From positions 124,001 to 188,000 of the forward strand of contig NZ_JADMSO010000001.1 in NCBI RefSeq assembly GCF_015560805.1: a DNA stretch of 64,000 nucleotides, written 5' to 3'. Positions within the stretch are counted from its first letter, which is position 1. The number at the start of each line of letters is the position of its first letter. The stretch is from Mediterraneibacter glycyrrhizinilyticus. Its GTDB lineage: Bacteria; Bacillota; Clostridia; Lachnospirales; Lachnospiraceae. Of this stretch, positions 1 to 8,084 are shown in pieces. The translations under genes and the position numbers were made by a program. The notes under the pieces were generated by a model. The model did no database searches. It was not told the origin of the DNA and worked only from the letters and a program-made list of their open reading frames with translations.

Positions 1-209
1 TGATTTTAAGCGGTATTCACGATTATTACGAGCCAGAATTCTTAGTAGGAAAGACATTGCTTGCAATCACAAACCTTCCACCACGTAAGATGATGGGAAT
101 TGATTCTTGCGGTATGATTATCTCCGCTACACACCTTGTAGAAGGAAGAGAAGGACTCAATGTTCTGATCCTTGATGATCACATTCCAGCAGGAGCAAAA
201 CTGTACTAA
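1..209 (+). CDS. tRNA-binding domain protein, C-terminal fragment (MetRS C-terminus or stand-alone)
   Basis: This gene is truncated at the left window edge; the frame is open from base 3 to a TAA at 207-209. The 68 visible residues form the end of an EMAP/Trbp111-type OB-fold tRNA-binding domain: an S-G-I-x-x-x-Y segment, LVGKTLL, a NLPPRKMMG-like strand, a CGMI strand and the closing DDHIPAGAKLY. The same domain ends many bacterial methionyl-tRNA synthetases, where it dimerises the enzyme and adds tRNA affinity, but it also occurs as a free small protein. The upstream part is missing, so the two cannot be told apart. A terminator follows at 320. Confidence 0.7.
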   Translation, partial: ILSGIHDYYEPEFLVGKTLLAITNLPPRKMMGIDSCGMIISATHLVEGREGLNVLILDDHIPAGAKLY

Positions 210-319
210 GAGCAAGAAATTTTCACAATTTGACAACAAATTTGTATTCAAACATGAATCATCATGAAGAAAGGTGATTAGTTGTCAGTAAAATCACTCC
301 AACAAGGATTGAGTGTTGC

Positions 320-362
320 GGGCACTTTTTGAAAGAAAAATCTTTCAGAGAGTGCCCTTTTT
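320..362 (+). terminator. Rho-independent terminator
   Basis: GGGCACT at 320-326 pairs with AGTGCCC at 351-357, extended inward by TGAAAG/CTTTCA pairing, and is followed by TTTTT. It ends the gene truncated at the left edge. The rest of 210-426 shows no gene. Confidence 0.85.
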
Positions 363-426
363 GGATTCATTGACAATGTTCGTTGTGGTCGAATAAAAGA
401 TGAAAGGGGAAACGAGGTATGTGGAA

Positions 427-1305
427 ATGCATTATGTAACATCAAAGGGGATTCTGTCTGCATCTAATGGAATGAATTTATATCGGGGATGCACGCATGG
501 CTGCATTTATTGTGATTCAAGAAGTAATTGCTATCATATAGACCATGCATTTGAAGATATTGAAGTAAAACAGAATGCACTTGAGTTATTGGAGGATGCG
601 CTGAAACGAAAACGAAAACGATGTATGATAGGTACCGGAGCAATGACTGATCCATATGTCCCGTTGGAAAATGACTTGCAGTATGTGAGAAAATCATTGT
701 TACTTGCGGAACGATATGGTTTTGGGTTTACCTTGATCACAAAATCAACCCAAGTGCTTCGCGATTTAGATATTTTGAAAAGGATCAATGAAAAAACAAA
801 ATGTGTCGTACAAATGACATTGACTACTTACAATGAACAGTTGTGTCGGGAATTGGAGCCTAATGTCAGCACAACAAAAGAACGGTATGAAGCGTTAAAG
901 ATTCTGCATCAGGAGGGGATTCCCACTGTGGTGTGGTTGTGTCCTATATTACCGTTTATTAATGACACAGAGGAAAATCTGTATGGGATACTAAATTACT
1001 GTATTGAAGCGAAAGTGTATGGGATCATTAATTTTGGTATGGGTATGACTTTGCGGGATGGCAACCGTGAATATTTCTATAAACAACTGGAGCGTCTGTT
1101 TCCCGGATTGAAAGAAAAATATATTGCCTGTTATGGGAATCAATATATTTTACCAAGTCCAAATGAAAAACGATTGTTAGAGATATTCAGCCAAACATGT
1201 GATAAACACCATATTGTTCATGACAGTGATAAAATATTTGAGTATCTGCGGACATATGAAGAAAAAGATAAGTGTGAGCAGCTATCACTTTTTGATTTTA
1301 TATAG
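427..1305 (+). CDS. SplB-like radical SAM protein
   Basis: A radical SAM enzyme of about 292 residues in the SplB / DNA-repair-photolyase-like group (COG1533). The cluster-binding motif C-T-H-G-C-I-Y-C (CX3CX2C) follows the typical NLYRGC lead-in and precedes DSRS, the usual spacing in this group. SplB repairs spore photoproduct, but many paralogues have no assigned substrate and this one lacks the longer N-terminal domain of true SplB, so the substrate is unknown. I chose ATG at 427 because GAGG at 414-417 lies nine bases upstream; an in-frame ATG at 400 and GTG at 421 are alternatives. The gene ends directly against a MATE remnant. Confidence 0.8.
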   Translation: MHYVTSKGILSASNGMNLYRGCTHGCIYCDSRSNCYHIDHAFEDIEVKQNALELLEDALKRKRKRCMIGTGAMTDPYVPLENDLQYVRKSLLLAERYGFGFTLITKSTQVLRDLDILKRINEKTKCVVQMTLTTYNEQLCRELEPNVSTTKERYEALKILHQEGIPTVVWLCPILPFINDTEENLYGILNYCIEAKVYGIINFGMGMTLRDGNREYFYKQLERLFPGLKEKYIACYGNQYILPSPNEKRLLEIFSQTCDKHHIVHDSDKIFEYLRTYEEKDKCEQLSLFDFI

Positions 1306-1307
1306 AT

Positions 1308-1533
1308 GGAATTTCCATAGCGCTTGGAATAGCAGGAATGACGATCATGCTGGTTGGAGCGTTTGTGGAATTATGCCGATTGATACAAACAATGAATTCA
1401 ATGGGAATTTTACGTGGTGCGGGTGATGTAAAATTTGCAATGCTGAATGATATTTTGTTTTTGTGGGGGCACAATCCCATGCGGCATCATAGCGGGGCTT
1501 GTATTTAAATGACCAGTAATTTGTGTGTATATA
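1308..1533 (+). pseudogene. MATE efflux transporter remnant
   Basis: Frame 1308-1508 reads as the late part of a MATE transporter: a hydrophobic GIALGIAGMTIMLVG-like helix, then the diagnostic NSMGILRGAGDVKFAMLND and FLWG. Near 1470 the reading continues in another frame with IPCGIIAGLVFK, a TGA at 1510-1512 where a Trp is expected, and PVICVYI. One frameshift and one nonsense codon are therefore visible, and the N-terminal two thirds are absent, replaced by the splB-like gene. The remnant fades into the 3' end of the opposite-strand TetR gene. It is a degraded gene, not a live one. Confidence 0.75.
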
Positions 1534-1559
1534 GAATTCCCATTCCATGTACTGCCGAT

Positions 1560-2093
1560 TCAAATGACCAAGGAACCGGATTGGATTTTTTCCACCAGTG
1601 AACTGAGCTTTTCGGGAGGATCCTGAAATCCGTTTTTGCACCATAATTCGACTAAACGGGCACTGCCGTAACTCATAAATTCAAGAAACCATTCTTTTTT
1701 ATCGATCTGATCTCCGAGCGCTTTTTCCCAGTCGTGCGGGTAAAGCAAGTCTTCGTATTGTCTCATCGTTCTTTGGGTAACGTCGTACCATAGATCATTC
1801 TTCAAAAGTAATCGAACGGAATTCTGCATATGATAGAAGAAATTAAAATAGTGATAATGCCCGGAGCGATCGTCTGTTCTGCTGTAACATAGACAAATAA
1901 TCTGGGCAAGATAATCCAGCAGATCATCTTTGTGCTTAAAATAATGATAAAATGTTTTGCGGGACAATTCTGCTTCTTTACAAATGTCTACAATGGATAT
2001 TTCATGGTATTCCTTGTGTTCCATCAATAAAAATAATGCAGATAAAAAACGATCTTGTGTTGTATGATTTGGCAGTAAAGGAATATCCGGCAC
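1560..2093 (-). CDS. TetR/AcrR-family transcriptional regulator
   Basis: A 177-residue DNA-binding repressor-type protein. An N-terminal TetR helix-turn-helix is visible at about residues 10-55 (QDRFLSALFLLM, then ISIVDICKEAELSRKTFYHYFKHKDDLL), followed by a helical ligand/dimer domain with many aromatic residues. The start is GTG at 2093: AAGGAGG lies eight bases upstream, whereas the longer frame opening with TTG at 2120 would place that Shine-Dalgarno inside the gene. It is divergent from the GPH symporter/GH79 pair, an arrangement like the TetR-type UidR and the glucuronide genes of enterobacteria, so control of that pair is a reasonable inference. It could instead have served the lost MATE pump. 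Confidence 0.82.
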   Translation of the reverse strand: MPDIPLLPNHTTQDRFLSALFLLMEHKEYHEISIVDICKEAELSRKTFYHYFKHKDDLLDYLAQIICLCYSRTDDRSGHYHYFNFFYHMQNSVRLLLKNDLWYDVTQRTMRQYEDLLYPHDWEKALGDQIDKKEWFLEFMSYGSARLVELWCKNGFQDPPEKLSSLVEKIQSGSLVI

Positions 2094-2160
2094 GAAAGAA
2101 ACCTCCTTTGGATTCAGCAAAAAATATATGTAAAAATAGAAATTATTTTCATTCTTTTTT

Positions 2161-2187
2161 ATTATAACATTTTCTAACTTGTTTCAA
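2161..2187 (-). promoter_or_regulatory. Putative promoter of the TetR gene
   Basis: On the minus strand TATAAT is the complement of 2161-2166. TTGAAA (complement of 2182-2187) lies 15 bases upstream, with TGTTGA overlapping at 17. It is AT-rich and correctly placed for the GTG start at 2093. Confidence 0.5.
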
Positions 2188-2285
2188 CACCCTAAATGTG
2201 TGTAAAAATGCTACCCTCAAAAATGATGACTAAAAATGACACCAAATATTTTCAAAGGAAAGTAACAGTTTTGCATTTCTGTAAA

Positions 2286-2314
2286 TTGAATAGACGCACT
2301 TTCACATGTATAAT
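2286..2314 (+). promoter_or_regulatory. Sigma-A-type promoter of the GPH/GH79 operon
   Basis: TTGAAT at 2286-2291, a 17-base spacer, and a perfect TATAAT at 2309-2314. Transcription would start near 2321, about 43 bases before the symporter ATG. Confidence 0.7.
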
Positions 2315-2363
2315 GAATACTTGATTTAATGAATGATAAATCAATACGAAGGAGAGGAAGATT

Positions 2364-3773
2364 ATGAAGGAAAGTGGAACAAATGTAAGAAAATTCGGAA
2401 TACGTGATAAGTTTTCGTATATGCTTGGAGATGTAGGCTGCAACCTCGTATTGACATTGGCAAACAGCTATCTTCTTGTATTTTATACAAAGGTTATGGG
2501 TGTGTCCGGAGCAATTGTAGGTACGATTTTTATGCTGGCACGTTTTGTAGACGCATTTACGGACGTGGCAGTCGGAAGAATGGTTGATTTACATTCCGAT
2601 AAGCATGGAGATCGTTTCAGACCGTGGATGGTATATGGATCTGTGCCGCTGGTGATCAGCAGTTGTATGATGTACAATTATTTTCTTGCAGATGCGGCAA
2701 TGGGGATAAAAATTGCATGGCTTGTTGTGACGTATTTGTTATTTGGATCGGTTTGTTATACAGCAGTGAATATCCCGTATGGCGCAATGTCTAACGTTAT
2801 TACGGCAGACAGCGGAGAACGTGCGAGTTTATCTACATGGAGAAATGTGGGCGCCCAGGTCGGCGGAGTGGTTTTGGGTGTTTTGATCCCGATGCTGATC
2901 TACGTCAAAGATGAGGATGGTAACAGTGTTGCCAGCGGAGAAAGATTTTTCTGGGCATCGGTTGTATTGGGAATCGCGGCGCTGATCACGATTCTGATCT
3001 GCTGGAAATGGAGTGTTGAAAGAGTTCGTCTTGCAGACAAAGACAAATCGGAAGTAAAGAAAAGTTCAAATACAAAAGCGGTTATTTTAGATTGTTTTAA
3101 AGACAAAGCGTTGTTGTCAAGTTTTGGATTCCAGATTTTTATGTACGCGGCGATTCAGATTTTCTTTGCATTTAACCAGTATATGTTCCTGGATTATTTC
3201 CAGAGCACGGCATTATCCGGTCTGGCAAGTGTTGTTATGTTCTTTGGAATGATCTTAACGGCTCCGATCACGGTTCCTCTTGCCAAGAAATTTGGTAAGA
3301 AAGAAGTAAGTATTGTAGGATTGGCAATTTCAGTTGTTTCCTATATCGTTATTTTCGTAATGCGTGTTACAAATCCGTATGTATATTTGGTATTGATTTT
3401 CTTTGCATTCTTTGGTATCGGAATTATGGGTATGGTAAGTTATGCTATGACAAACGACTGTGTAGACAATCATTATCTGGAAACAGGAGACCGTGTAGAG
3501 GGAACCGTTTATGCTATGGCAAGTTTCGTGCGTAAGATGGCAGGCGCAGTTTGTACCGGTATCGGCGGATGGGCTTTGACATGGATCGGATACAACGAAC
3601 TGGCAGTTACACAGACAGAAGAAGTACGGCAGGCATTGTTTAATATTATTGTAGGACTTCCGTTGCTGTGCTTTGCATTGACGCTTATTTTCATGCTGTT
3701 CTATCCATTGAATAAAAAGCGTGTTGAAGAAAATGAAAAGAAAATGGAAGCATTGCGTTCAAAAGATCAATAG
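2364..3773 (+). CDS. GPH-family (MelB-like, MFS_2) sugar:cation symporter
   Basis: A 469-residue membrane transporter with about 12 hydrophobic segments. Family marks include FSYMLGDVGCNL near the N-terminus, the RFVDAFTDVAVGRMVD loop with acidic residues that bind the coupling cation in MelB relatives, and GDRFRPW after the second helix. Members import melibiose, xylosides or glucuronides with Na+ or H+. The GH79 gene 87 bases downstream suggests a glucuronide or related glycoside as cargo, as in UidB/GusB. RBS GGAGAGGA sits before ATG 2364. Confidence 0.88.
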   Translation: MKESGTNVRKFGIRDKFSYMLGDVGCNLVLTLANSYLLVFYTKVMGVSGAIVGTIFMLARFVDAFTDVAVGRMVDLHSDKHGDRFRPWMVYGSVPLVISSCMMYNYFLADAAMGIKIAWLVVTYLLFGSVCYTAVNIPYGAMSNVITADSGERASLSTWRNVGAQVGGVVLGVLIPMLIYVKDEDGNSVASGERFFWASVVLGIAALITILICWKWSVERVRLADKDKSEVKKSSNTKAVILDCFKDKALLSSFGFQIFMYAAIQIFFAFNQYMFLDYFQSTALSGLASVVMFFGMILTAPITVPLAKKFGKKEVSIVGLAISVVSYIVIFVMRVTNPYVYLVLIFFAFFGIGIMGMVSYAMTNDCVDNHYLETGDRVEGTVYAMASFVRKMAGAVCTGIGGWALTWIGYNELAVTQTEEVRQALFNIIVGLPLLCFALTLIFMLFYPLNKKRVEENEKKMEALRSKDQ

Positions 3774-3860
3774 TAGTTGTGCGATAGAAGAACAAAATTA
3801 TTTCATTACAAGCAATTTAACTACAACTAATTTAACTACAAGCAAGGAGTGACAAGCAGT

Positions 3861-5360
3861 ATGAGTATAGAATTGACCTTGAATCCTGAAAAGTTAGAAG
3901 TCATTCGGGAGATGGATCCGCGCGTACAAAGTTACAATATTGAGATGACAGAACTGACCGGAGGTACATTCTGGGTACCTTACACACCGGAACAGATTTC
4001 CGGTGAGGAAGCATTTCCGACATGTGATAAGATGGAGGATATGATGAAAATGCTTGCCGGTATGCAGACAAAAGTTCCGGCGATCAATTTGTATGATGAG
4101 AGAATCCGTTCTTTTGCAAAAGCATTTGGACCGGTAGTCATCAGATTTAGCGGAAGCTGGGCAACGCGTACCTATTATGATTTTGACGGACATACAGGCG
4201 GAAAAGCGCCGGAGGGATTCGAGTTTGTATTGACAAAAGAACAGTGGCAGGGAGCGCTTGATTTTGTAAAAGCGGTGAACGGACAGATCCTTGTCAGCGT
4301 TGCGAACAGCTTTGGAGTACATGAGGATCATACGGGCGCCTGGATGCCTGAGCAGGCTGAACTTTTGTGGAAATATACAGAAGAGCAGGGAATGAAGATC
4401 GAGTATGCCGAGTTCATGAATGAACCGAACATGTTAAATGGAATGTGTCTGCCGGACGGATATACGTTGGATGATTATGGTCGAGATTATGATCTGTTCG
4501 CAAAATGGCTGCGTGAAAATCATCCGGAGACCAAACTGGTCGGACCTTGTTCCGCTGAAAATGAGCGCGGCGCTGCAGCGGGCGGAATGGCAGCTCTGCT
4601 GCTTGGAACCGAGGATATTATGAAACGCTGCAAAGAGGCTCCGGATTATTATAGCTATCATAGCTATAACGGAATCAGTGAACGGGGGCAGATGTTTGGC
4701 GCACATTTTGATTTTGATGCAGTTACATCGGAGTATTATCTTGGTGCTACAATGGAGGATCTTCATTATAATGAAGTGATCCGGGATAAATATGCGCCGG
4801 GTGCGGAAATGTGGGTGACGGAAAGTGCAGACGCCGCGTGCGGCGGAAACACATGGGGACCGACATTTGTCGAAACCATTCGCTATGTAGATGAATTAGC
4901 CAGATTTAATGTGAATACAAGAGGGATCATTTTTCATAATACACTGGCAAGCAGCGCTTATGGTTTATTGGATGCCGACACACATATGCCGAGACCGCAG
5001 TACTGGGGTGCATTGCTTTACAGCAGATTGGCAGGAACAACGGTGTATGATACAAAAGAGGAGATCCGCGAGGGCGCGCATGTGTATGCACAGAGCAGAA
5101 AAGACGGAGAAAAAGGTTTCTGCTATGTGATCATCAATAACAGCAGAGAAGAAGAAACTCTCGTTCATGTTCCGGCATGTGTACAGTACACATTAAGCGC
5201 GGATTCGCTTCGCAGCCAGGAAATCAAATTAAATGGCAATGTGATCGCCTCCGGAGAGGATGGAACAATTCCGGAGTTAAAGGGAGAAGAAAAAGAAGCT
5301 GGAACAATTACTCTTGCGCCATGTACCGTGACATATCTTGTTGTCGGGGATGAAAGATAA
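3861..5360 (+). CDS. GH79-like glycoside hydrolase (beta-glucuronidase type), copy 1
   Basis: A cytoplasmic 499-residue enzyme with no signal peptide. The clan A (beta/alpha)8 fold is indicated by the acid/base Glu188 in EFMNEPN and the nucleophile Glu321 in WVTESAD, followed by an all-beta C-terminal part. GH79 enzymes hydrolyse beta-glucuronides and 4-O-methylglucuronides; heparanase is a relative. The start is ATG 3861, eleven bases after AGGAG; a GTG at 3849 abuts the RBS and is unlikely. The symporter gene upstream would supply substrate. A close paralogue lies at 40981-42516. Substrate assignment is inference. Confidence 0.82.
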   Translation: MSIELTLNPEKLEVIREMDPRVQSYNIEMTELTGGTFWVPYTPEQISGEEAFPTCDKMEDMMKMLAGMQTKVPAINLYDERIRSFAKAFGPVVIRFSGSWATRTYYDFDGHTGGKAPEGFEFVLTKEQWQGALDFVKAVNGQILVSVANSFGVHEDHTGAWMPEQAELLWKYTEEQGMKIEYAEFMNEPNMLNGMCLPDGYTLDDYGRDYDLFAKWLRENHPETKLVGPCSAENERGAAAGGMAALLLGTEDIMKRCKEAPDYYSYHSYNGISERGQMFGAHFDFDAVTSEYYLGATMEDLHYNEVIRDKYAPGAEMWVTESADAACGGNTWGPTFVETIRYVDELARFNVNTRGIIFHNTLASSAYGLLDADTHMPRPQYWGALLYSRLAGTTVYDTKEEIREGAHVYAQSRKDGEKGFCYVIINNSREEETLVHVPACVQYTLSADSLRSQEIKLNGNVIASGEDGTIPELKGEEKEAGTITLAPCTVTYLVVGDER

Positions 5361-5390
5361 GGGAAGCTGTTTTGGTGTAAATGATCAGAA

Positions 5391-5433
5391 AATGTCGGAG
5401 ACTGCAGACAGAAATGCGGCCTCCGGCATTTTT
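5391..5433 (+). terminator. Terminator after the GH79 gene
   Basis: AATGTCGGAG at 5391-5400 pairs with CTCCGGCATT at 5421-5430 (one G-T), followed by TTT. It closes the symporter/GH79 operon. Confidence 0.75.
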
Positions 5434-5462
5434 AGTTTATTGTGGGGAAAGATAGGAATGTT

Positions 5463-5501
5463 ATAGGTGGGGTTTTTATACCCCACCTATTATTATATAC
5501 T
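5463..5501 (+). promoter_or_regulatory. Perfect 11-bp palindrome abutting a -10 element
   Basis: ATAGGTGGGGT at 5463-5473 and ACCCCACCTAT at 5480-5490 are a perfect inverted repeat with a 6-base loop. A TATACT -10 candidate lies at 5496-5501. No T-tract follows on either strand, so an operator over the -35 region is as likely as a terminator. It stands in front of the 33-residue protein. Confidence 0.4.
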
Positions 5502-5555
5502 GTAACCATCAAAGCAGAACCAAGATGATTTTTTAAAGAAATGGAGGAACTGGCA

Positions 5556-5657
5556 ATGAAAGGGTTTAATACTGGTGATGGTTACATGGGATTGGTCGAG
5601 GGCAGATATATCTTGTTTGCCAGCGAATCCGATTACTATGAGTACATGAATGATTGA
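5556..5657 (+). CDS. 33-residue small protein
   Basis: A short gene with a strong ribosome binding site: GGAGG at 5543-5547, eight bases before ATG 5556, and a TGA at 5655-5657. The product is MKGFNTGDGYMGLVEGRYIL followed by a tail rich in Tyr, Glu, Asp and Ser (FASESDYYEYMND). It is acidic and aromatic with no membrane segment or signal. Only 27 bases separate it from the HIRAN gene, so the two are probably co-transcribed. I do not know a function. The perfect RBS and non-random composition make it more than a chance frame. Confidence 0.6.
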   Translation: MKGFNTGDGYMGLVEGRYILFASESDYYEYMND

Positions 5658-5684
5658 AAAGGAAGCTGCAGGGAAGGAGTAATT

Positions 5685-6029
5685 ATGATGAAAAAAGTAT
5701 TTATCACATTAACAGGAACAAAGTATTATTTTGGAGATGATTTTCTGGAAAAAGGTATGAAGATCCGGTTGGAGAAAGAGCCGGATAATGAGTATGACAA
5801 AGAGGCGATCAAAGTGATATATGAAGGGCTGGGGAAAGTAGGATATGTGGCTAACAGCTCTTATACTGTGATCAGAGAGGCGATGAGCGCCGGACGTTTG
5901 TATGACAAGATAGGAGATATTGCATATGCGAAGGTTGTACTGGTTACACAGAGGGGAACGATTTGCAAAAAAAGTTTAAAGAACGAGGCGGAGAAAAAGC
6001 CGGAGGAAAAGAATAAAGATAACATCTGA
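5685..6029 (+). CDS. HIRAN-domain protein
   Basis: A 114-residue protein that is almost only a HIRAN domain (residues about 4-90): an initial VFITLTGTKYYFG strand, a KIRLEKEPDNEYDKEAIKV segment matching the L-x-x-E-P-x-N-x-x-D-x-x-A-I signature, and GKVGYVANS. The tail is charged and Lys/Glu-rich. HIRAN domains bind DNA ends or stalled replication structures and occur fused to helicases (HLTF/Rad5) or as small stand-alone bacterial proteins near repair and mobile genes. GGAAGGAGT lies before ATG 5685; ATG 5688 is equally possible. Confidence 0.75.
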   Translation: MMKKVFITLTGTKYYFGDDFLEKGMKIRLEKEPDNEYDKEAIKVIYEGLGKVGYVANSSYTVIREAMSAGRLYDKIGDIAYAKVVLVTQRGTICKKSLKNEAEKKPEEKNKDNI

Positions 6030-6117
6030 ATTTGCATTTGATATATGAAAAGATGACTTCGATGCCTTTCATTTGTGATATACTGGTTATATTGATGGAT
6101 GAAAGGGGATGAAATGC

Positions 6118-7632
6118 GTGCCAAAAGGAAGTAATCAGAAATTCAAATTATACCGGCTTGCTCAGATCATGCAGGAGCAGACGGATGATGAACATTATAT
6201 TACTATGCCGGAGATTATGGATGAATTGGCAAAATATAATATCACAGCGGACCGGAAGAGTTTGTATAATGATCTGAGAGATTTGAGCGTTCTGGGAATT
6301 GACGTAGAGGGAGAGCCGATTGGAAACAGATATCATTATCATGTGGTCAACCGCGCATTTGAGCTTCCGGAGTTAAAACTTCTGGTAGATGCAATCCAGT
6401 CCTCCAAATTTATTACGGAAAAGAAAACGAATGCATTGATTAAAAAGCTGGAGACCCTGGTCAGTAAATATGATGCGCAGAAATTACAGCGGCAGGTTTA
6501 TGTATCCGGCAGGATCAAAACGATGAATGAAAGTATTTACTATACGGTGGATGCGATTCATAATGCGATTTCCGAGAATAAAAAGATAAAATTTCAGTAT
6601 TATCAGTGGAATGTAAAAAAGGAAATGGAACTGCGGCATAACGGTGTATGGTATCATATCAGCCCCTGGGGATTGTCCTGGTATAATGAGAACTATTATC
6701 TGGTAGGGTATGATTCAGAGGCGGGAAAGATCAAGCATTATCGGGTAGACAAAATGCTTCATATCAGGTTGTCTGCGGAAAGCAGAGAGGGAAAAGAATA
6801 TTTTAAAAAGCTGGATATGGCGGATTATGCGAAGAAAAGTTTTGGAATGTTCAGGGGAAACGAGCGGACAGTAAGATTATTGGTAAAAAATAATCTGGTG
6901 GGAGTGATCATAGACCGGTTTGGGAAAGATGTGAGGATGATTCCTGCGGATGAACAACATTTTACCGTAAATGTAGACATTCATGTCAGCAAACAGTTTT
7001 TCGGATGGATCTTTTCGCTTGGCGAGGGAATTAAGATTATCGGACCGGGAGAAGTGGAGGAACAGATGAAAGAAGAAGCGCGAAGATTATTGGAACAATA
7101 CGAAAATAAAGGAGATGCCAGAGACTTTAATGAATATTATGAATTGCGTCAGGTTTGTCCGGATGATGCGGAAGAGGCAACGGGAATTGAAGCGATTTGT
7201 TTTCTGCCGAGCGAGGCATGTACATTACCGATCATGAAAGAACGCATCCAATATGCAGCCCGGTCATTTTTAGTGGCAATGGATCGCGAGACAGGGAAGA
7301 TGGTTGGTTTCATAAATGCCCTTTGCACGGATGAAGAGTCATTGAGGGATGAACTTTTTACAGATATAAGTCTTCATAATCCGAATGGTAAAAATGTGAT
7401 GATCTGCAGCGTGGCTGTTCTTCCTCAATATCAAGGTCGGGGGATTGCCAGAGAAATGGTGAGGGAATTGCTGTTGGAACAGCGGAAATTAGGAAAAAAA
7501 TGTGCGATACTGACCTGTGTGCCGGGTAAAGTGAAGATGTATAAAAAGTTTGGTTTTATGGATCGGGGAGAATCACAATCTACTTGGGGCGGAGAAAAAT
7601 GGCATGAAATGTGGTGTACATTAAATAGTTAG
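6118..7632 (+). CDS. WYL-domain regulator fused to a GNAT acetyltransferase
   Basis: A 504-residue two-part protein. Residues about 5-75 form a winged HTH (ITADRKSLYNDLRDLSVLG). Residues 140-215 form the WYL ligand-sensing domain (IKFQYYQW, then WYHISPWGLSWYNENYYLVGYD), and a WCX-like extension runs to about 330. From about residue 340 a GNAT fold begins (YYELRQVCPDDAEEATGIE), with the acetyl-CoA loop QYQGRGIA and an LTCVPGKVKMYKKFGF C-terminus. WYL proteins commonly repress defence or stress genes on binding nucleic acid or nucleotide ligands. The GNAT substrate is unknown. GTG 6118 is preferred over ATG 6109 because AGGGG would be only one base from the latter. An extended -10 (TGATATACT) ends at 6084. 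Confidence 0.85.
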   Translation: MPKGSNQKFKLYRLAQIMQEQTDDEHYITMPEIMDELAKYNITADRKSLYNDLRDLSVLGIDVEGEPIGNRYHYHVVNRAFELPELKLLVDAIQSSKFITEKKTNALIKKLETLVSKYDAQKLQRQVYVSGRIKTMNESIYYTVDAIHNAISENKKIKFQYYQWNVKKEMELRHNGVWYHISPWGLSWYNENYYLVGYDSEAGKIKHYRVDKMLHIRLSAESREGKEYFKKLDMADYAKKSFGMFRGNERTVRLLVKNNLVGVIIDRFGKDVRMIPADEQHFTVNVDIHVSKQFFGWIFSLGEGIKIIGPGEVEEQMKEEARRLLEQYENKGDARDFNEYYELRQVCPDDAEEATGIEAICFLPSEACTLPIMKERIQYAARSFLVAMDRETGKMVGFINALCTDEESLRDELFTDISLHNPNGKNVMICSVAVLPQYQGRGIAREMVRELLLEQRKLGKKCAILTCVPGKVKMYKKFGFMDRGESQSTWGGEKWHEMWCTLNS

Positions 7633-7676
7633 GAGGAAGTGCTGCGTGGGCGGTTGATCTTTTCTCAATTCTTATA

Positions 7677-7973
7677 TTATCTCCCCGGTCGGTTTTGGTA
7701 CGCCAACATGATTTCTTCAAAAAGATCGACCGGATCTTCTTCCAAAGCGATGGCAAGGGCAAATAATTTTTCTATACTGATCCAATTTTTCCCCGATTCG
7801 ATATTGGCAAGATGGCGAATGGAAATCCAAGGTTCTCCATCAAATAGCTCTACACTTCGCAGATCTATAAAAGCTTCTCTGGTCTGATAAGGTTCGCCAA
7901 GAGACTTTCGTTTATTTGCTAAAAGAAGACCGACGCGAACAAGACCATCATCGTATTGTTTTCGTTCTGACAT
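7677..7973 (-). CDS. Cro/CI-type (XRE-like) HTH regulator
   Basis: A 98-residue DNA-binding protein. The segment ISIRHLANIESGKNWISIEKLFALAIALEEDPVDLF is a Cro/CI helix-turn-helix with the conserved N-I-E-x-G-K turn and the A-L-x-x-x-P-x-D-L-F ending. The N-terminal half (VGLLLANKRKSLGEPYQTREAFIDLRSVELFDG) is characteristic of a stand-alone regulator group in Firmicutes. The start is ATG 7973, six bases after GAGG; a GTG at 7985 is an alternative. It is divergent from the AIPR gene and shares its promoter region, so it probably controls both. It converges on the WYL-GNAT gene. Confidence 0.75.
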   Translation of the reverse strand: MSERKQYDDGLVRVGLLLANKRKSLGEPYQTREAFIDLRSVELFDGEPWISIRHLANIESGKNWISIEKLFALAIALEEDPVDLFEEIMLAYQNRPGR

Positions 7974-8003
7974 AATAATCCTCACAATATGTACTATGGT
8001 GCA

Positions 8004-8046
8004 TTGATCTTAAAAGTATTGTAGAGTATATTTTATTTAAGATCAA
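8004..8046. promoter_or_regulatory. Mirror-image overlapping divergent promoters with an 11-bp operator repeat
   Basis: TTGATCTTAAA at 8004-8014 and TTTAAGATCAA at 8036-8046 are a perfect inverted repeat. Plus strand: -35 TTGATC (8004-8009), 17 bases, -10 TATATT (8027-8032), driving the AIPR gene. Minus strand: -35 TTGATC (complement of 8041-8046), 17 bases, -10 TACAAT (complement of 8018-8023), driving the Cro-type gene. Each repeat arm therefore contains one -35 hexamer, so a dimer bound to the repeat would block both promoters. GATCAA is repeated once more at 8047-8052. Confidence 0.72.
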
Positions 8047-8084
8047 GATCAAATTTATGATATTAATAAATTCAGGAGGAGTTT

